DNA from: Paenibacillus ginsengarvi
Lineage (GTDB): Bacteria; Bacillota; Bacilli; Paenibacillales; NBRC-103111
Length of the DNA stretch: 64,000 nt
Direction: 5' to 3'
Assembly (NCBI RefSeq): GCF_003626695.1
Contig: NZ_RBAH01000027.1
Span: 1 to 64,000, forward strand
Notes under the pieces: model-generated
Told to the model about the DNA's origin: nothing
The model's input: the letters and a program-made list of their open reading frames with translations, nothing else
Database searches by the model: none
Shown here: in pieces, positions 1 to 8,583 of the stretch
Layout of the letters: the number at the start of each line of letters is the position of its first letter
How positions within the stretch are numbered: position 1 is the stretch's first letter
Translations under genes and position numbers: made by a program

Positions 1-2
1 CG

Positions 3-248
3 GCATTAGAGAACATCCATGACATCCAGGTGTATTTCGCTGATCCGTATTCATCATGGCAGCGTGGCTCCAATGAGAACGCCAATGGTCTGCTGCGGGA
101 GTTCTTCCCCAAGGGGCACGATTTCGCCATGGTGTCGGATGAGGAGTTGGCGACAGCTCTTCGTCTTATCAACCTTCGCCCTCGTAAATGTCTCGGCTGG
201 AAATCAGCTCACGAAGCATTCATGGACGAATTGTCGCACTTAGCTTGA
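3..248 (+). CDS. IS30-family transposase, C-terminal part (cut by window edge)
   Basis: The frame is open from the left edge and ends with a stop at 246-248, so only the last ~81 residues are visible. They contain the typical end of the IS30-family DDE domain: YFADPYSSWQRGSNENANG, where the E of NENANG is the last residue of the DDE triad, followed by LREFFPKG and a conserved tail with NLRPRKCLGW. The upstream part lies outside the window, so it cannot be told whether the element is intact. No obvious terminal inverted repeat was recognised downstream. Family assignment is from motif recognition. Confidence 0.85.
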   Translation, partial: ALENIHDIQVYFADPYSSWQRGSNENANGLLREFFPKGHDFAMVSDEELATALRLINLRPRKCLGWKSAHEAFMDELSHLA

Positions 249-570
249 CAATCCGTCTTATGAAAAAATGTCGTTCTATTATGTTTCAGCTGTAAAGGAG
301 CGAATCGTACCCGGTGAAAAAAACAGCTTATCCTTTGCATGACGGGCGGAGTGCGTGCAGGAATATATGGGTCGATATCCAACGGAAAGCTTGTTCTTTG
401 GACTGCCCTTGCGACAGTTCTTTTTTCTGTACTCAGACTCGGATGAAGGCTCAGAATCAAAAAAGCCCGCATTCTATTCGCAGCACAGTACAAATGGTAT
501 GATGGAAAATAATAATCGTGTCCTATTGCTTCATGTCCAAAAATCAGCCGTTGAAGAGGGAATCTATCTC
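249..570. other. Intergenic region between IS30 end and mocR-like gene
   Basis: No gene is supported here. A possible minus-10 TATGAT lies at 498-503, about 70 bases before the mocR-like start, with no good minus-35. An ATCCAACGG at about 377 resembles the TCCAAACG repeats found upstream of the nitrilase gene and could be a MocR half-site. Some of the first bases may belong to the IS30 end. Confidence 0.3.
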
Positions 571-2007
571 ATGTGGCAGCCTGATCGTTTAAGCAACCAG
601 CCCTTATATCAGCAAATCGCAGACGATTTCGAAAGACGTATTTCGTACGGCGAATTTCCGCCCGGTACGCAGTTGCCCTCCGAGCGAAAGCTGGCCGAGC
701 AGCTTGGGGTGAACCGAAGCACGGTCATACTCGCCTACGCGGAGCTTCGCGCGCTGGGCATTATCGAGAGCCGGACCGGAAGCGGTACCCGGGTCAGCCA
801 GTATAAATGGGGCGTTACGCCGAAGCATACGCCCAATTGGCACCGATATGTGGAGGGCGGAACGTTTCTGCCTAATCTGCCTTTTCTGCGGCGTATCCGG
901 GAAGCGCTCCAGCAAAACAGCGGCTTGATCGATTTTGCCAGCGGCGAGCTGGGCGCGGACCTGTCTCCGGCGAAGGAAATCGGCGCCCTGATCGCCGAAA
1001 ACCCATATATAGAATACTTGGGGTACGACAATCCGCAAGGTTTCGTCCCGCTGCGGGAAACGCTTGTCTCCTATTTGAGCAAGTACCGGGACATTCAAAC
1101 GACCGGGTCGTCGATCCTGATTACTTCCGGCTCCCAGCAGTCGCTTTATTTAATTACGCAGTGTCTGCTCACACCCGGGGATGCGGTTGCCATCGAGGAC
1201 CCGTCCTACTGTTATTCGCTGCCGATGTTTCAATCCGCCGGGCTGCGGCTGTTCCGCCTCCCTGTCGACCGCAAAGGGGTCCACCCCGACGACGTCCGCG
1301 CGCTGTACAAAAAACACCGCATCAAGATGGTGTTCCTGAATCCGAATTATCAAAATCCTACAGGCGTCGTGCTCGACGAAAAACGCCGGGCGGAACTGCT
1401 GGACGTCGCCAGCGAGCTTGGTCTCCCGATCGTGGAGGACGATCCGTTCAGCCTGACGGCCTATGACGGCAATCCGCCGCCGCCGCTCAAGTCAATCGAT
1501 TCGGTCGGCTCCGTCCTGTACATCGGCTCCTTCTCCAAGATGGCCGCATCCGGGCTGCGAGTCGGCTGGATGGTCGCTCCCCATTCCGTTGTCGAGCGGC
1601 TGGCCGACGCCAGGCAGCAGATGGATTTCGGGCTCAGCGTCGTACCGCAGAAGGTAGCCGCCGAGTTTTTGGGATCGGCTTATTTCCAGCCTCACCTGGA
1701 ACGGCTGCGAATGCAGCTGCTATTTAAGCGGGACTTGCTTATCGAGGCGCTGGAGAAAGAACTGCCGAATCTGGTCAGCTTCGCGGTTCCTCAGGGCGGC
1801 CTGCATCTGTGGTGCAAAATTATACCGGAAGTAAACGATCATAAGCTGCTGGAAGAGGCGATCCGCCGCGGAGTCATTTTCGCGCCCGGCAGCGTGTACG
1901 GTTCGGATTCCGGTTATGTAAGATTTACGTTTGCCAGAGCCAAAGCGGAAGACATCGTTACCGGCATCGCCAAATTCGCCGCCGCGCTGCGGGCCGTTCT
2001 GGACTAA
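571..2007 (+). CDS. MocR-type regulator: GntR HTH fused to class I aminotransferase domain
   Basis: A 478-residue protein with an N-terminal winged helix of the GntR type (about residues 8-78, including PPGTQLPSERKLAEQLGVNR) joined to a fold-type I aminotransferase-like domain (about 110-475). The PLP-binding lysine is K323 in GSFSK, and NPNYQNPTG is the usual substrate/PLP loop. MocR proteins act as dimeric PLP-dependent transcription factors. The frame is open further upstream, but ATG 571 is preceded by AGAGGG at 555-560 and begins the normal family N-terminus. The gene is convergent with the nitrilase gene 27 bases away, whose upstream region carries repeated TCCAAACG words, so the nitrilase is a candidate target (inference). 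The effector is unknown. Confidence 0.92.
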   Translation: MWQPDRLSNQPLYQQIADDFERRISYGEFPPGTQLPSERKLAEQLGVNRSTVILAYAELRALGIIESRTGSGTRVSQYKWGVTPKHTPNWHRYVEGGTFLPNLPFLRRIREALQQNSGLIDFASGELGADLSPAKEIGALIAENPYIEYLGYDNPQGFVPLRETLVSYLSKYRDIQTTGSSILITSGSQQSLYLITQCLLTPGDAVAIEDPSYCYSLPMFQSAGLRLFRLPVDRKGVHPDDVRALYKKHRIKMVFLNPNYQNPTGVVLDEKRRAELLDVASELGLPIVEDDPFSLTAYDGNPPPPLKSIDSVGSVLYIGSFSKMAASGLRVGWMVAPHSVVERLADARQQMDFGLSVVPQKVAAEFLGSAYFQPHLERLRMQLLFKRDLLIEALEKELPNLVSFAVPQGGLHLWCKIIPEVNDHKLLEEAIRRGVIFAPGSVYGSDSGYVRFTFARAKAEDIVTGIAKFAAALRAVLD

Positions 2008-2034
2008 CGCTAGCGGCCCCCCTCGTTTGCAGGA

Positions 2035-2997
2035 TCAATTGCCGATTTTCGCAGTCGTTGTGATGATCTGCTGGCTCTTGTCATTGACAATCAGCTGAAA
2101 CAGATCCGGCCTGCTGTAATGGCCCGTTACGTCAAAGTCGAATCGGCTGCGAACGACCTCGGACAAATCGAGCGTCGCTACCAGAATACCTTCCTTATGA
2201 TAGAGCGGTTCGGCGATATAGTCGCCGAGCGGCCCTACGATGGCGCTCCCCCCGCGGCACAGCACATCCTCGTCCTCCCGGATGTCAGCATAACCGGCCA
2301 AATCGGCAGGATACGTTTCTTTGGTCGCGAATTGATTGCAGGAAATGACGAAGCAGCGCCCTTCGCAGGCGATATGGCGCAAAGTCGACTGCCACGTATC
2401 GCGCGCATCGGCGGTCGGCGCTATATAAATGTCGATCCCTTGCGCATACATGGCCATCCTTGCGAGCGGCATGTAGTTTTCCCAGCAGATGAGACCGCCG
2501 ATTCTTCCGAACGGGGTGTCGACGACCGTCAGTGTACTGCCGTCTCCTTGGCCCCACAAGAGGCGTTCCGATCCGGTCGGCACAAGCTTGCGGTGCTTGC
2601 CGAGCAGCCGGCCGTCCGGTCCGATATAAACGACGGAGTTGTACAGCGTGCCGCCGCTGTATGCCTGATCGCGCTCCACAACCCCGATAACCAGATAAAT
2701 GCCCAGTTCCTTCGCCAATTCGCCCCAAAGCTCCGTCTCCGCTCCGGGAATCTCGATGGCTCCCGCCCAGTAACGCTCCCAGTCCTGTCTGCCGCCGGCA
2801 TTGCGGCTGCCGACCCGCGTGCCGAAGCTTAACCCCCGCGGATAACCCGGCACGAACACTTCGGGAAACACAATCAGCTCGGCCCCTTGCGCCGCCGCCT
2901 CTCTCGTCATGCTATCAATCTTGTCCATCGCGGATCGCTTATCGAACAAAAGGGGCGCCGATTGGACGGCGGCCACGGTCACGTATCGTTTTTGCAT
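2035..2997 (-). CDS. Nitrilase / carbon-nitrogen hydrolase
   Basis: A 320-residue cytoplasmic enzyme of the CN-hydrolase superfamily. The Glu-Lys-Cys triad is visible: E46 in VFPEVF, K137 in KHRKLVPT and C171 in GLICWENYMP. The length, the motif CWENYMP, and the C-terminal region with HYSRPD place it with true nitrilases (nitrile to carboxylate plus ammonia) rather than amidases; the natural substrate is unknown. The start has AGGGAG ten bases upstream. The gene is convergent with the mocR-like regulator and has its own promoter region at 2998-3121. Confidence 0.88.
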   Translation of the reverse strand: MQKRYVTVAAVQSAPLLFDKRSAMDKIDSMTREAAAQGAELIVFPEVFVPGYPRGLSFGTRVGSRNAGGRQDWERYWAGAIEIPGAETELWGELAKELGIYLVIGVVERDQAYSGGTLYNSVVYIGPDGRLLGKHRKLVPTGSERLLWGQGDGSTLTVVDTPFGRIGGLICWENYMPLARMAMYAQGIDIYIAPTADARDTWQSTLRHIACEGRCFVISCNQFATKETYPADLAGYADIREDEDVLCRGGSAIVGPLGDYIAEPLYHKEGILVATLDLSEVVRSRFDFDVTGHYSRPDLFQLIVNDKSQQIITTTAKIGN

Positions 2998-3035
2998 CCC
3001 ATTACCACTCCCTGTCAGCGTTATATGTGCAAACG

Positions 3036-3121
3036 TCCAAACGACGTAGCCCTATGATAGAGGATAACGGATCAAAAAAAACCATCCAAACGGACAGGAA
3101 AATCCCCCTCCATTTGAACGG
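3036..3121 (-). promoter_or_regulatory. Nitrilase promoter region with repeated TCCAAACG words
   Basis: On the plus strand TCCAAACG occurs exactly at 3036-3043 and 3085-3092. CCATCCAAACGG (3082-3093) is repeated as CCATTTGAACGG (3110-3121), 9 of 12 identical with a 28-base period. Read on the minus strand, TTGGAT within the middle copy could be a minus-35 with TATCCT 17 bases on. Direct repeats overlapping a promoter are what MocR-type regulators usually bind; the link to the regulator at 571-2007 is inference. Confidence 0.4.
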
Positions 3122-3153
3122 TTGCTACGATCTTGCCCTCTCCGGTCGGCTTT

Positions 3154-3486
3154 TTAACGGAAAACGCCAACAAAAAGCGAAGCCAGCAGGATAACCGCCA
3201 GCACCAGCACAAACGACAGGACCCAGCCTCGTATAAACTGGACGAACCCGGTTTTCCCGTTCGTGAGGACGAATCGCTCTTTCAACCAACCCCCCGCTAT
3301 GGCGAACAGGGACAGCAGGGCCGAAAACCGGATCAGCTTCATCAGGTAAACCCGCATCGGCTCGTATGTAATTTCCTTAACGCCCGAAGCGAATTTAATC
3401 GTTTCTTTATCGGGAAACAGCACGACGCCGATTAACAGACCGATAATGAAACTGTATACGCCGGCTTTAATCAGCTTCCGCTCCAC
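3154..3486 (-). CDS. Small membrane protein of unknown function
   Basis: About 110 residues with two or three hydrophobic segments: AGVYSFIIGLLIGVVLF near the N-terminus, a middle segment IRFSALLSLFAIAGGW, and a C-terminal WVLSFVLVLAVILLASLFV. I do not recognise the family. GTG 3486 is chosen because it follows AAAGGGTG by five bases; a longer frame with ATG at 3519 lacks a good site. The gene lies 43 bases downstream of the DUF3024-like gene on the same strand and may be cotranscribed with it. Confidence 0.7.
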   Translation of the reverse strand: MERKLIKAGVYSFIIGLLIGVVLFPDKETIKFASGVKEITYEPMRVYLMKLIRFSALLSLFAIAGGWLKERFVLTNGKTGFVQFIRGWVLSFVLVLAVILLASLFVGVFR

Positions 3487-3529
3487 GAGATCACCCTTTC
3501 TTTGCAACAATGCGTTCATTCCTTACCGC

Positions 3530-3862
3530 TTAGCTCCAGAATAAGCCTCTCTGATCTTCATCGACGATCTTCAGCTGCTTCTCGAAATTTTCGTCCGGAA
3601 CGATATCTTCGACGAAATGCCACTTCCCTTTACTGTCTTTCCAATGAACGCTCCACCTGTTTTGCTCCATCCGAAACTGGGCAACTTCCAATTGCACCCA
3701 CTGGTCGCTCTTGAAGGCAGGTCTCTCCTGGAACAGCGTTACATGATCGCCGCGAAATTTATAGTTTAATTTCACTTGGTCTCTTACCTGTTTAGGCACT
3801 TTTTGTTCTACGTACTCGCTCATGATTTTCTCGACTCTTTTTTTGGTAAACGGATCCAGCAA
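3530..3862 (-). CDS. DUF3024-like conserved protein
   Basis: About 110 residues beginning LDPFTKKRVEKIMSEYVEQ, with FQERPAFKSDQWVQLEVAQF and ending KQLKIVDEDQRGLFWS, which I recognise as the DUF3024 type of small Bacillales proteins. No function is known. TTG 3862 is preferred because GGGAGGTGA sits five bases upstream and the family usually starts directly before LDPFT; an ATG at 3889 would add nine residues and has no site. The same-strand small membrane-protein gene follows. Confidence 0.75.
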   Translation of the reverse strand: MLDPFTKKRVEKIMSEYVEQKVPKQVRDQVKLNYKFRGDHVTLFQERPAFKSDQWVQLEVAQFRMEQNRWSVHWKDSKGKWHFVEDIVPDENFEKQLKIVDEDQRGLFWS

Positions 3863-3934
3863 TGGGGTCACCTCCCGAGTATATACCATATACTTCTACT
3901 CCCTCCCGCCTATTGCCTGCCTGGGACGAAAAAA

Positions 3935-3961
3935 AGGCGGCCATCCCCGGGATAACCGCCT
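3935..3961 (-). terminator. Terminator after arsB-like gene
   Basis: AGGCGG...CCGCCT stem (3935-3940 with 3956-3961) followed on the minus strand by a run of seven or more T (3928-3935). It lies 24 bases past the stop of the pump gene. Confidence 0.85.
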
Positions 3962-3984
3962 GCCTAGCTTCTACTATCTGCCGT

Positions 3985-5289
3985 TTATTGTCCGTACAGC
4001 AGCCTGAGCCAAACGTACAGGCCGCCCAAAGTGACGAGAAGCGTCGGTATCGTCAGCAGCACGCCGATTTTGAAATAGTAGCCCCATGTAATGCGCACGC
4101 CTTTGCGGGACAAAATATGCAGCCAAAGCAGCGTCGCGAGCGAGCCGATCGGCGTCATTTTCGGGCCCAGGTCGGTGCCGACGATGTTCGCATAGATGAG
4201 CGCTTCGCGCAAGATACCCTCGGTCGTCGTTTCGTCGATCGCCAGCGCCCCGATCATGACCGTCGGCAGATTGTTCATGACGGACGAGAGAACGGCCGCG
4301 ATCGCCCCCATGCCCATCGTTGCCGCGAATAGCCCGGAGGCGGCGAGATGCTCCAGAGCGGCTCCGAGCAAATCCGTCAGTCCCGCGTTGCGGAGGCCGT
4401 ACACAACGACATACATGCCGATCGAAAAAATGACGATCGACCATGGGGCCTCCACAATCACTTTTTTCGCCTGGACGACCGGGCTGCCGCGGGCCGCGAG
4501 CAAAAACAGGATCGCCACCGCTCCGGCGATGAACGATACCGGCACGACAAGCCATTCGCTCAGCAAGTAGGCCGTAAGCAGGATACCGAGTATGATCCAC
4601 GAGAGGCGGAACAGCCTCTTGTCGCGGACCGCTTCGTCCGGCCGCTTGAGGCCCGACATGTCGTATCGTTCGGGAACGCTTTTGCGAAACACGAGGTACA
4701 GCACCCCGACGCTTGCACCCAGCGAGAACAGGTTGACGACGAGCATCCGCGACGCATACTCCACAAAGCCGATGCCGAAGTAGTCCGCCGAGACGATGTT
4801 CGTCAAGTTGCTGATAATGAAAGGCAGCGACGTCGTGTCGGCAATAAAGCCGCTCGCCATGACGAACGGCAGCAGCTTCGCTTCGCCGAGCTTCAGCGCC
4901 CTCACTTTGGCCAGCACGATCGGCGTCAGGATGAGCGCCGCCCCGTCGTTGGCGAAGAAGGCCGATACGACCGCCCCGAGCAAAATGATGTACACGAACA
5001 TCGTCCGGCCGTTGCCGCCGGCGAGCCGGACCATATGCAGCGCGGCCCATTCGAAAAAGCCGATCTCGTCCAAAATGACGGAGATGACGATCAGGGCGAC
5101 GAACGTCAGCGTCGCATTCCATACGATACCCGCTACCGTTGCCACGTCGTGCCAGCCGACAACGCCGAGCATTAAAGCAAGCAGCGCTCCGCCCGACGCG
5201 GACCAGCCGATACCTAGTTTCTTCGGCTGCCAGATGATAAACGTCATCGTAATAAGAAACAAAATAATGGCTAGAACAGTCGTAACCAC
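3985..5289 (-). CDS. arsB: ArsB/ion-transporter family membrane pump (arsenite efflux type)
   Basis: A 434-residue polytopic membrane protein with about 11-12 hydrophobic segments. The conserved ArsB-type features ALIVISVILDEIGFFEWAA, FANDGAALILTPIV and FIADTTSLPFIISNLTNIV are all present, as is the second-half repeat with VMNNLPTVMIGALA. ArsB family members extrude arsenite or antimonite using the proton motive force, and can pair with ArsA. There is no arsR, arsC or arsA next to it, so substrate and regulation are uncertain. The start is GTG 5289, directly after an in-frame TGA; the ribosome site is weak (TTGGGGAA). A strong terminator follows. Confidence 0.88.
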   Translation of the reverse strand: MVTTVLAIILFLITMTFIIWQPKKLGIGWSASGGALLALMLGVVGWHDVATVAGIVWNATLTFVALIVISVILDEIGFFEWAALHMVRLAGGNGRTMFVYIILLGAVVSAFFANDGAALILTPIVLAKVRALKLGEAKLLPFVMASGFIADTTSLPFIISNLTNIVSADYFGIGFVEYASRMLVVNLFSLGASVGVLYLVFRKSVPERYDMSGLKRPDEAVRDKRLFRLSWIILGILLTAYLLSEWLVVPVSFIAGAVAILFLLAARGSPVVQAKKVIVEAPWSIVIFSIGMYVVVYGLRNAGLTDLLGAALEHLAASGLFAATMGMGAIAAVLSSVMNNLPTVMIGALAIDETTTEGILREALIYANIVGTDLGPKMTPIGSLATLLWLHILSRKGVRITWGYYFKIGVLLTIPTLLVTLGGLYVWLRLLYGQ

Positions 5290-5486
5290 TCAGCGATTCC
5301 CCAACCTTCGGCAGCAAATCTTACGCAGTTTGGCGTGCCGTCCTATCGGCGCGCATCTTCTACTATAGGAGCAAAGGCTGCCGGAGTAAAGAGATTTTCG
5401 CCGCTCCCCGCCGCTCTTTAGAAAGCCCGCAATCTGTGCTAGGATAGCCTTACCAGATATGGTTTCGAAAAGGAGATGACGAGATT

Positions 5487-6140
5487 ATGCATCCATTCTT
5501 TGCTAGCGAAGCTTCGTTCCGGCCGAGCGGGGACCTGGCGCTGGACGTTCGGCACTTTCTCGAACAGCGCGGATGTCCGAAAACGGCGGAGCACAGCATC
5601 GCGGTTGGCGCCGAGGCTCGCTCCCTGGCGATCCGTTTCGGCGCCGATCCGGCGAAAGCCGAGGCGGCCGGCTGGCTGCACGACATCAGCGCAATATACC
5701 CGTCACAGGACCGGATTCGCGTAGCCCGGGAGCTTGGCGTCGATGTGCTGCCGGAGGAAGAGACGTTTCCGATGATCGTTCACCAGAAGCTGTCGGTCGA
5801 AGTGGCCCGGCATCTGTTCGGTGTCGACGATCAGGACGTGCTGGATGCCATCGGCTGCCATACGACGCTAAAGGCCCCTTCCACGCTGCTCGACCGGGTC
5901 GTCTTCGTCGCCGATAAAATCGCGTGGGACCAGGCCGGAACGCCGCCGTACTTGTCCGAATTAAACGCGCGGCTCGAGCTTTCGCTGGAGCACGGCGCAA
6001 TGGCCTACATCGGCTATTTGTGGGAGCGGAAAGAGACGCTTAAAGTGGTTCATCCCTGGCTTGCGGACGCCTATGCGGATTTGCGCGATGCGATCGCGCG
6101 ATCGGACGTCACTTTACCGCTTCGATTAGAACCGCACTAA
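5487..6140 (+). CDS. HD-domain phosphohydrolase, YqeK-like (symmetrical Ap4A hydrolase type)
   Basis: A 217-residue protein with an HD fold. Metal ligands are suggested by the His of AEHSIAVG, the GWLHD pair, His in IVHQKLS, His in GCHTTLK and Asp in FVADKIAWD. This order (HD in WLHDI, then H-x-H and the ADK motif) fits the YqeK family, whose members hydrolyse diadenosine tetraphosphate to two ADP. The gene is unlinked from the usual nadD-yqeK-rsfS cluster, so it may be a second paralogue. AAGGAG lies 11 bases before ATG 5487. The stop overlaps the stop of the convergent stalk-protein gene by four bases. Confidence 0.8.
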   Translation: MHPFFASEASFRPSGDLALDVRHFLEQRGCPKTAEHSIAVGAEARSLAIRFGADPAKAEAAGWLHDISAIYPSQDRIRVARELGVDVLPEEETFPMIVHQKLSVEVARHLFGVDDQDVLDAIGCHTTLKAPSTLLDRVVFVADKIAWDQAGTPPYLSELNARLELSLEHGAMAYIGYLWERKETLKVVHPWLADAYADLRDAIARSDVTLPLRLEPH

Positions 6141-7108
6141 TTCATTTTCTTGAACGATTGCTCGGCCATGGTCAGCGAGTCGCCATCCACTTGATAGGTG
6201 ACCGTATTGATTTGTCCGTCGGATACGATCTTGATATGCGAGGAGTCCAGGATCAAGTAGTTTCCAACTGCAACGCCGGCACGATACAGCACGCCATCGG
6301 CGGTCAGCTCCATCAGTGTACCTTTCCTGGATTCCGTCCATTTTCCGATCAGTTGGGAGACGACCGCTTCATCCGCATGAATGGCCGGGAGCAGGGTCAA
6401 GCCATATTGGCTTTGCTCCAGCTGATCGGCAATTTGCTGATAGATCGGGAAATCGCCGCTCGAAGCGTCAAATGGATTTTGGCTTACGCCGTGCAAAATA
6501 TACACGTAATCCCCCTTCGAACCCAGCACCTGATCCTTGTCATCATGCTGATCTTTGGCCCAATCCGTTTGGCGGATCACCTCAATAGTAGCCATTAAGC
6601 TCGCTGGCGACGTTGGATTCTGCGGGAGATACAGCACATCGGCGGCGCTGACTGTATGCTGGGACAGCTTGCCCGATCGAATGCCGTTCTCGACAGCCTC
6701 CGCAGGCCAAACGGTCGGACGCACTTTTCCTCCCAGCGAGGAAGGAAGCCGCAGCGTGTAGCCGTATTTGTCCAAGATCAATTTCTCATTCTCCCGGAAC
6801 GTCAGGTAGTCGCTCTTCTGTTCGCCGATTAGCACCGAATGACTTTTATCATCCCAGTACACCTCGTACCCCAGACTTTGAGCAACACCGCGTATCGGGA
6901 AATAGAGGGAATTGTCGTATTTCAGAGGCGTAACTTCGTTGCCTTGCTCATCCTTCAGGGCAACTGCTTTGCCTTGTACGTTCACGCGCGCCGCCGGATC
7001 CAGATAGGCTCTGATTTCGGTAAGCGAGCTGTCGGCAAATACGCCGGCCCCCACTCCTAGTACAAACGTAGTCAGAACTCCGGCAGCAATCATCGTTTTC
7101 TTGTTCAT
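6137..7108 (-). CDS. Secreted protein with copper-amine-oxidase-N-type domain, third gene of sigV operon
   Basis: About 323 residues. The N-terminus MNKKTMIAAGVLTTFVLGVG, ending near GVFADS, is a signal peptide. Residues about 35-100 (INVQG-type strand, PLKYDNSLYFPIRGVAQSLG, YWDDKSHSVLIG) resemble the copper amine oxidase N-terminal (stalk) domain common in Paenibacillus exported proteins. The rest is unrecognised. ATG 7108 follows GGAGGT with correct spacing; a longer frame to 7123 has none. It is 28 bases downstream of rsiV, so it is probably made under SigV control and may act at the cell envelope (inference). Confidence 0.75.
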   Translation of the reverse strand: MNKKTMIAAGVLTTFVLGVGAGVFADSSLTEIRAYLDPAARVNVQGKAVALKDEQGNEVTPLKYDNSLYFPIRGVAQSLGYEVYWDDKSHSVLIGEQKSDYLTFRENEKLILDKYGYTLRLPSSLGGKVRPTVWPAEAVENGIRSGKLSQHTVSAADVLYLPQNPTSPASLMATIEVIRQTDWAKDQHDDKDQVLGSKGDYVYILHGVSQNPFDASSGDFPIYQQIADQLEQSQYGLTLLPAIHADEAVVSQLIGKWTESRKGTLMELTADGVLYRAGVAVGNYLILDSSHIKIVSDGQINTVTYQVDGDSLTMAEQSFKKMN

Positions 7109-7136
7109 ATCCGTTACCTCCAAATTTATTTGTGTT

Positions 7137-8021
7137 TTATTTCAGGTAAGCATGGCTGACCAGCACATCCGCAAGCGCCTCGGTCGGGATCACAAACTCG
7201 ACAACACCCATATAACCGGGGGCTACGTCGTACTTGTTGAAGGAGATCACCAGTTTACCGTCGTCACCAATATAAAAGTTTTGATCCTGTGCTATCGCTT
7301 TAAAATAGGTATTGACTTGATTCGGCACCCCTTCAACCCAGTAGGACTTCTTGGGATCATCCTTCATCTGCTGCTTCATCTGCATCTTAATATTGTCGCT
7401 GATAATACTGATGTATCGATCGTCTTTAAAGAGGCTTGGCAGGGTGATCAGCAGTTGATTGTTCTTATCGATGGTATCGTATTGAAACGTAGTAGAAGAC
7501 GAATTCACCGTATTGACCACATATCTGCCGATGGCAAGAACTTGATCATTATCCGTTTTTACTACATACCCGCTGTTAACTCCCAACTGCCCTCCGCCGT
7601 TTTGCTTTAACCGCTCCATCTCTGCGGTGAAGTCCTCGTACAGCTTCTTGGCTTCCTCCATGTATTTGTCGTTTAATGCAGCTTCCAGCGATTTATTGTC
7701 CATATTCGTGATGGAGGGAACTTGCAGCGTGGCTTTGGCAGTCGGTTGTTCAACCTTCCATTCTTTAATCGTGAGCACTTTGACTAGCTGGCCGATAACC
7801 GGCACCTCCGACATGGCTTGGGCAAAATTCGGGCTCGTATTAATCCCAGCGATGAATATAACGACGGCAGCGGCAGTTCCTGCAAACCATCTCATGCCAG
7901 CCACTTTTCTTCTTCTCGGCTTGATCGCTTGCCTGATCGACTGATTCACTAGGAAATCCAATTGATCTGGAATCGGGATATCCTTGTATTGCCGCTTTAA
8001 TCGCTCGAATTGGTTATCCAT
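7137..8021 (-). CDS. rsiV: Anti-sigma factor, RsiV type
   Basis: A 294-residue single-pass membrane protein. The first ~40 residues are cytoplasmic and would bind the sigma factor; a transmembrane helix lies at about 45-60 (GTAAAVVIFIAG); the extracellular part resembles the DUF4163/DUF3298 region of RsiV, with CVEF-like strands near the C-terminus (GYMGVVEFVIPTEAL). In Bacillus subtilis RsiV binds lysozyme and is cleaved to release SigV. The start ATG abuts the stop of the sigma gene (TAGATG), and the ribosome site GGAGGTGAGG lies inside the end of the sigma gene, indicating translational coupling. Confidence 0.85.
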   Translation of the reverse strand: MDNQFERLKRQYKDIPIPDQLDFLVNQSIRQAIKPRRRKVAGMRWFAGTAAAVVIFIAGINTSPNFAQAMSEVPVIGQLVKVLTIKEWKVEQPTAKATLQVPSITNMDNKSLEAALNDKYMEEAKKLYEDFTAEMERLKQNGGGQLGVNSGYVVKTDNDQVLAIGRYVVNTVNSSSTTFQYDTIDKNNQLLITLPSLFKDDRYISIISDNIKMQMKQQMKDDPKKSYWVEGVPNQVNTYFKAIAQDQNFYIGDDGKLVISFNKYDVAPGYMGVVEFVIPTEALADVLVSHAYLK

Positions 8022-8525
8022 CTACCTCACCTCCTGCGGGGAGTCATCTTTCATTTTGACGCGCAGCTTGTTCAGCGCTTGATATAATCGCGTTTTAACG
8101 GTGTTCACATTTTCATTCAGAACTTCTGCCATTTCTTCAATTTTGAGGTCTTCAAAATATCGAAGTACGATGACCGTCCGGTATGCCGTTGGCAGCTCCT
8201 CCATCGCCTGCTCCAAATCCACATTTTGATAAACATCTTCTACAATCGGACCATGTAATTCCAGCGTTACATCATCGACTGGCCGGACCCGCTTATGCTT
8301 TCGGAGAAAATCGAGTGAAGTGTTGATGACAATCCGGTAAAACCAACTCTTCATCGTACTCTCCGATTTCAAGCCGCTTGCAGAGGTAAAGGCTTTTTGA
8401 ATGGCGTCCTGTACTATATCAAGCGCATCCTCAGCATTCTTCACATAGCTGTAGGCAAGTCGGTATACGTTCTCTTTATGTTCGGTAATACACTGAATCA
8501 GCAACTTTTCCATGTTTTTATTCAT
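8022..8525 (-). CDS. sigV: ECF sigma factor, SigV-like
   Basis: About 167 residues with sigma region 2 (RLAYSYVKNAEDALDIVQDA, SWFYRIVINTSLDFLRK) and region 4 (ELPTAYRTVIVLRYFEDLKI, NVNTVKTRLYQALNKLR), and no region 3, as in group 4 sigma factors. Direct coupling to an RsiV-type anti-sigma gene identifies it as SigV-like. ATG 8525 is chosen because AAAGGGG lies nine bases upstream; a longer frame to 8561 is not supported. Its own leader carries a fitting ECF promoter, so autoregulation is likely. Confidence 0.88.
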   Translation of the reverse strand: MNKNMEKLLIQCITEHKENVYRLAYSYVKNAEDALDIVQDAIQKAFTSASGLKSESTMKSWFYRIVINTSLDFLRKHKRVRPVDDVTLELHGPIVEDVYQNVDLEQAMEELPTAYRTVIVLRYFEDLKIEEMAEVLNENVNTVKTRLYQALNKLRVKMKDDSPQEVR

Positions 8526-8539
8526 GTGGAAAATCCCCT

Positions 8540-8557
8540 TTGATACGCGCGTATCAA
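8540..8557. promoter_or_regulatory. Perfect 18-base palindrome in sigV leader
   Basis: TTGATACGCGCGTATCAA is a perfect palindrome that ends a few bases before the sigV ribosome-binding site. It could be an operator for a dimeric repressor or, in the RNA, a small hairpin masking translation. Confidence 0.5.
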
Positions 8558-8583
8558 TCACTTCGTTCGCTTTACACAGCTAA

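Noticed and set aside
3974..5317. 447-codon minus-strand frame overlapping the ArsB gene
   Set aside because: Arg/Ala-rich shadow in another frame; the ArsB frame carries the recognisable membrane protein.
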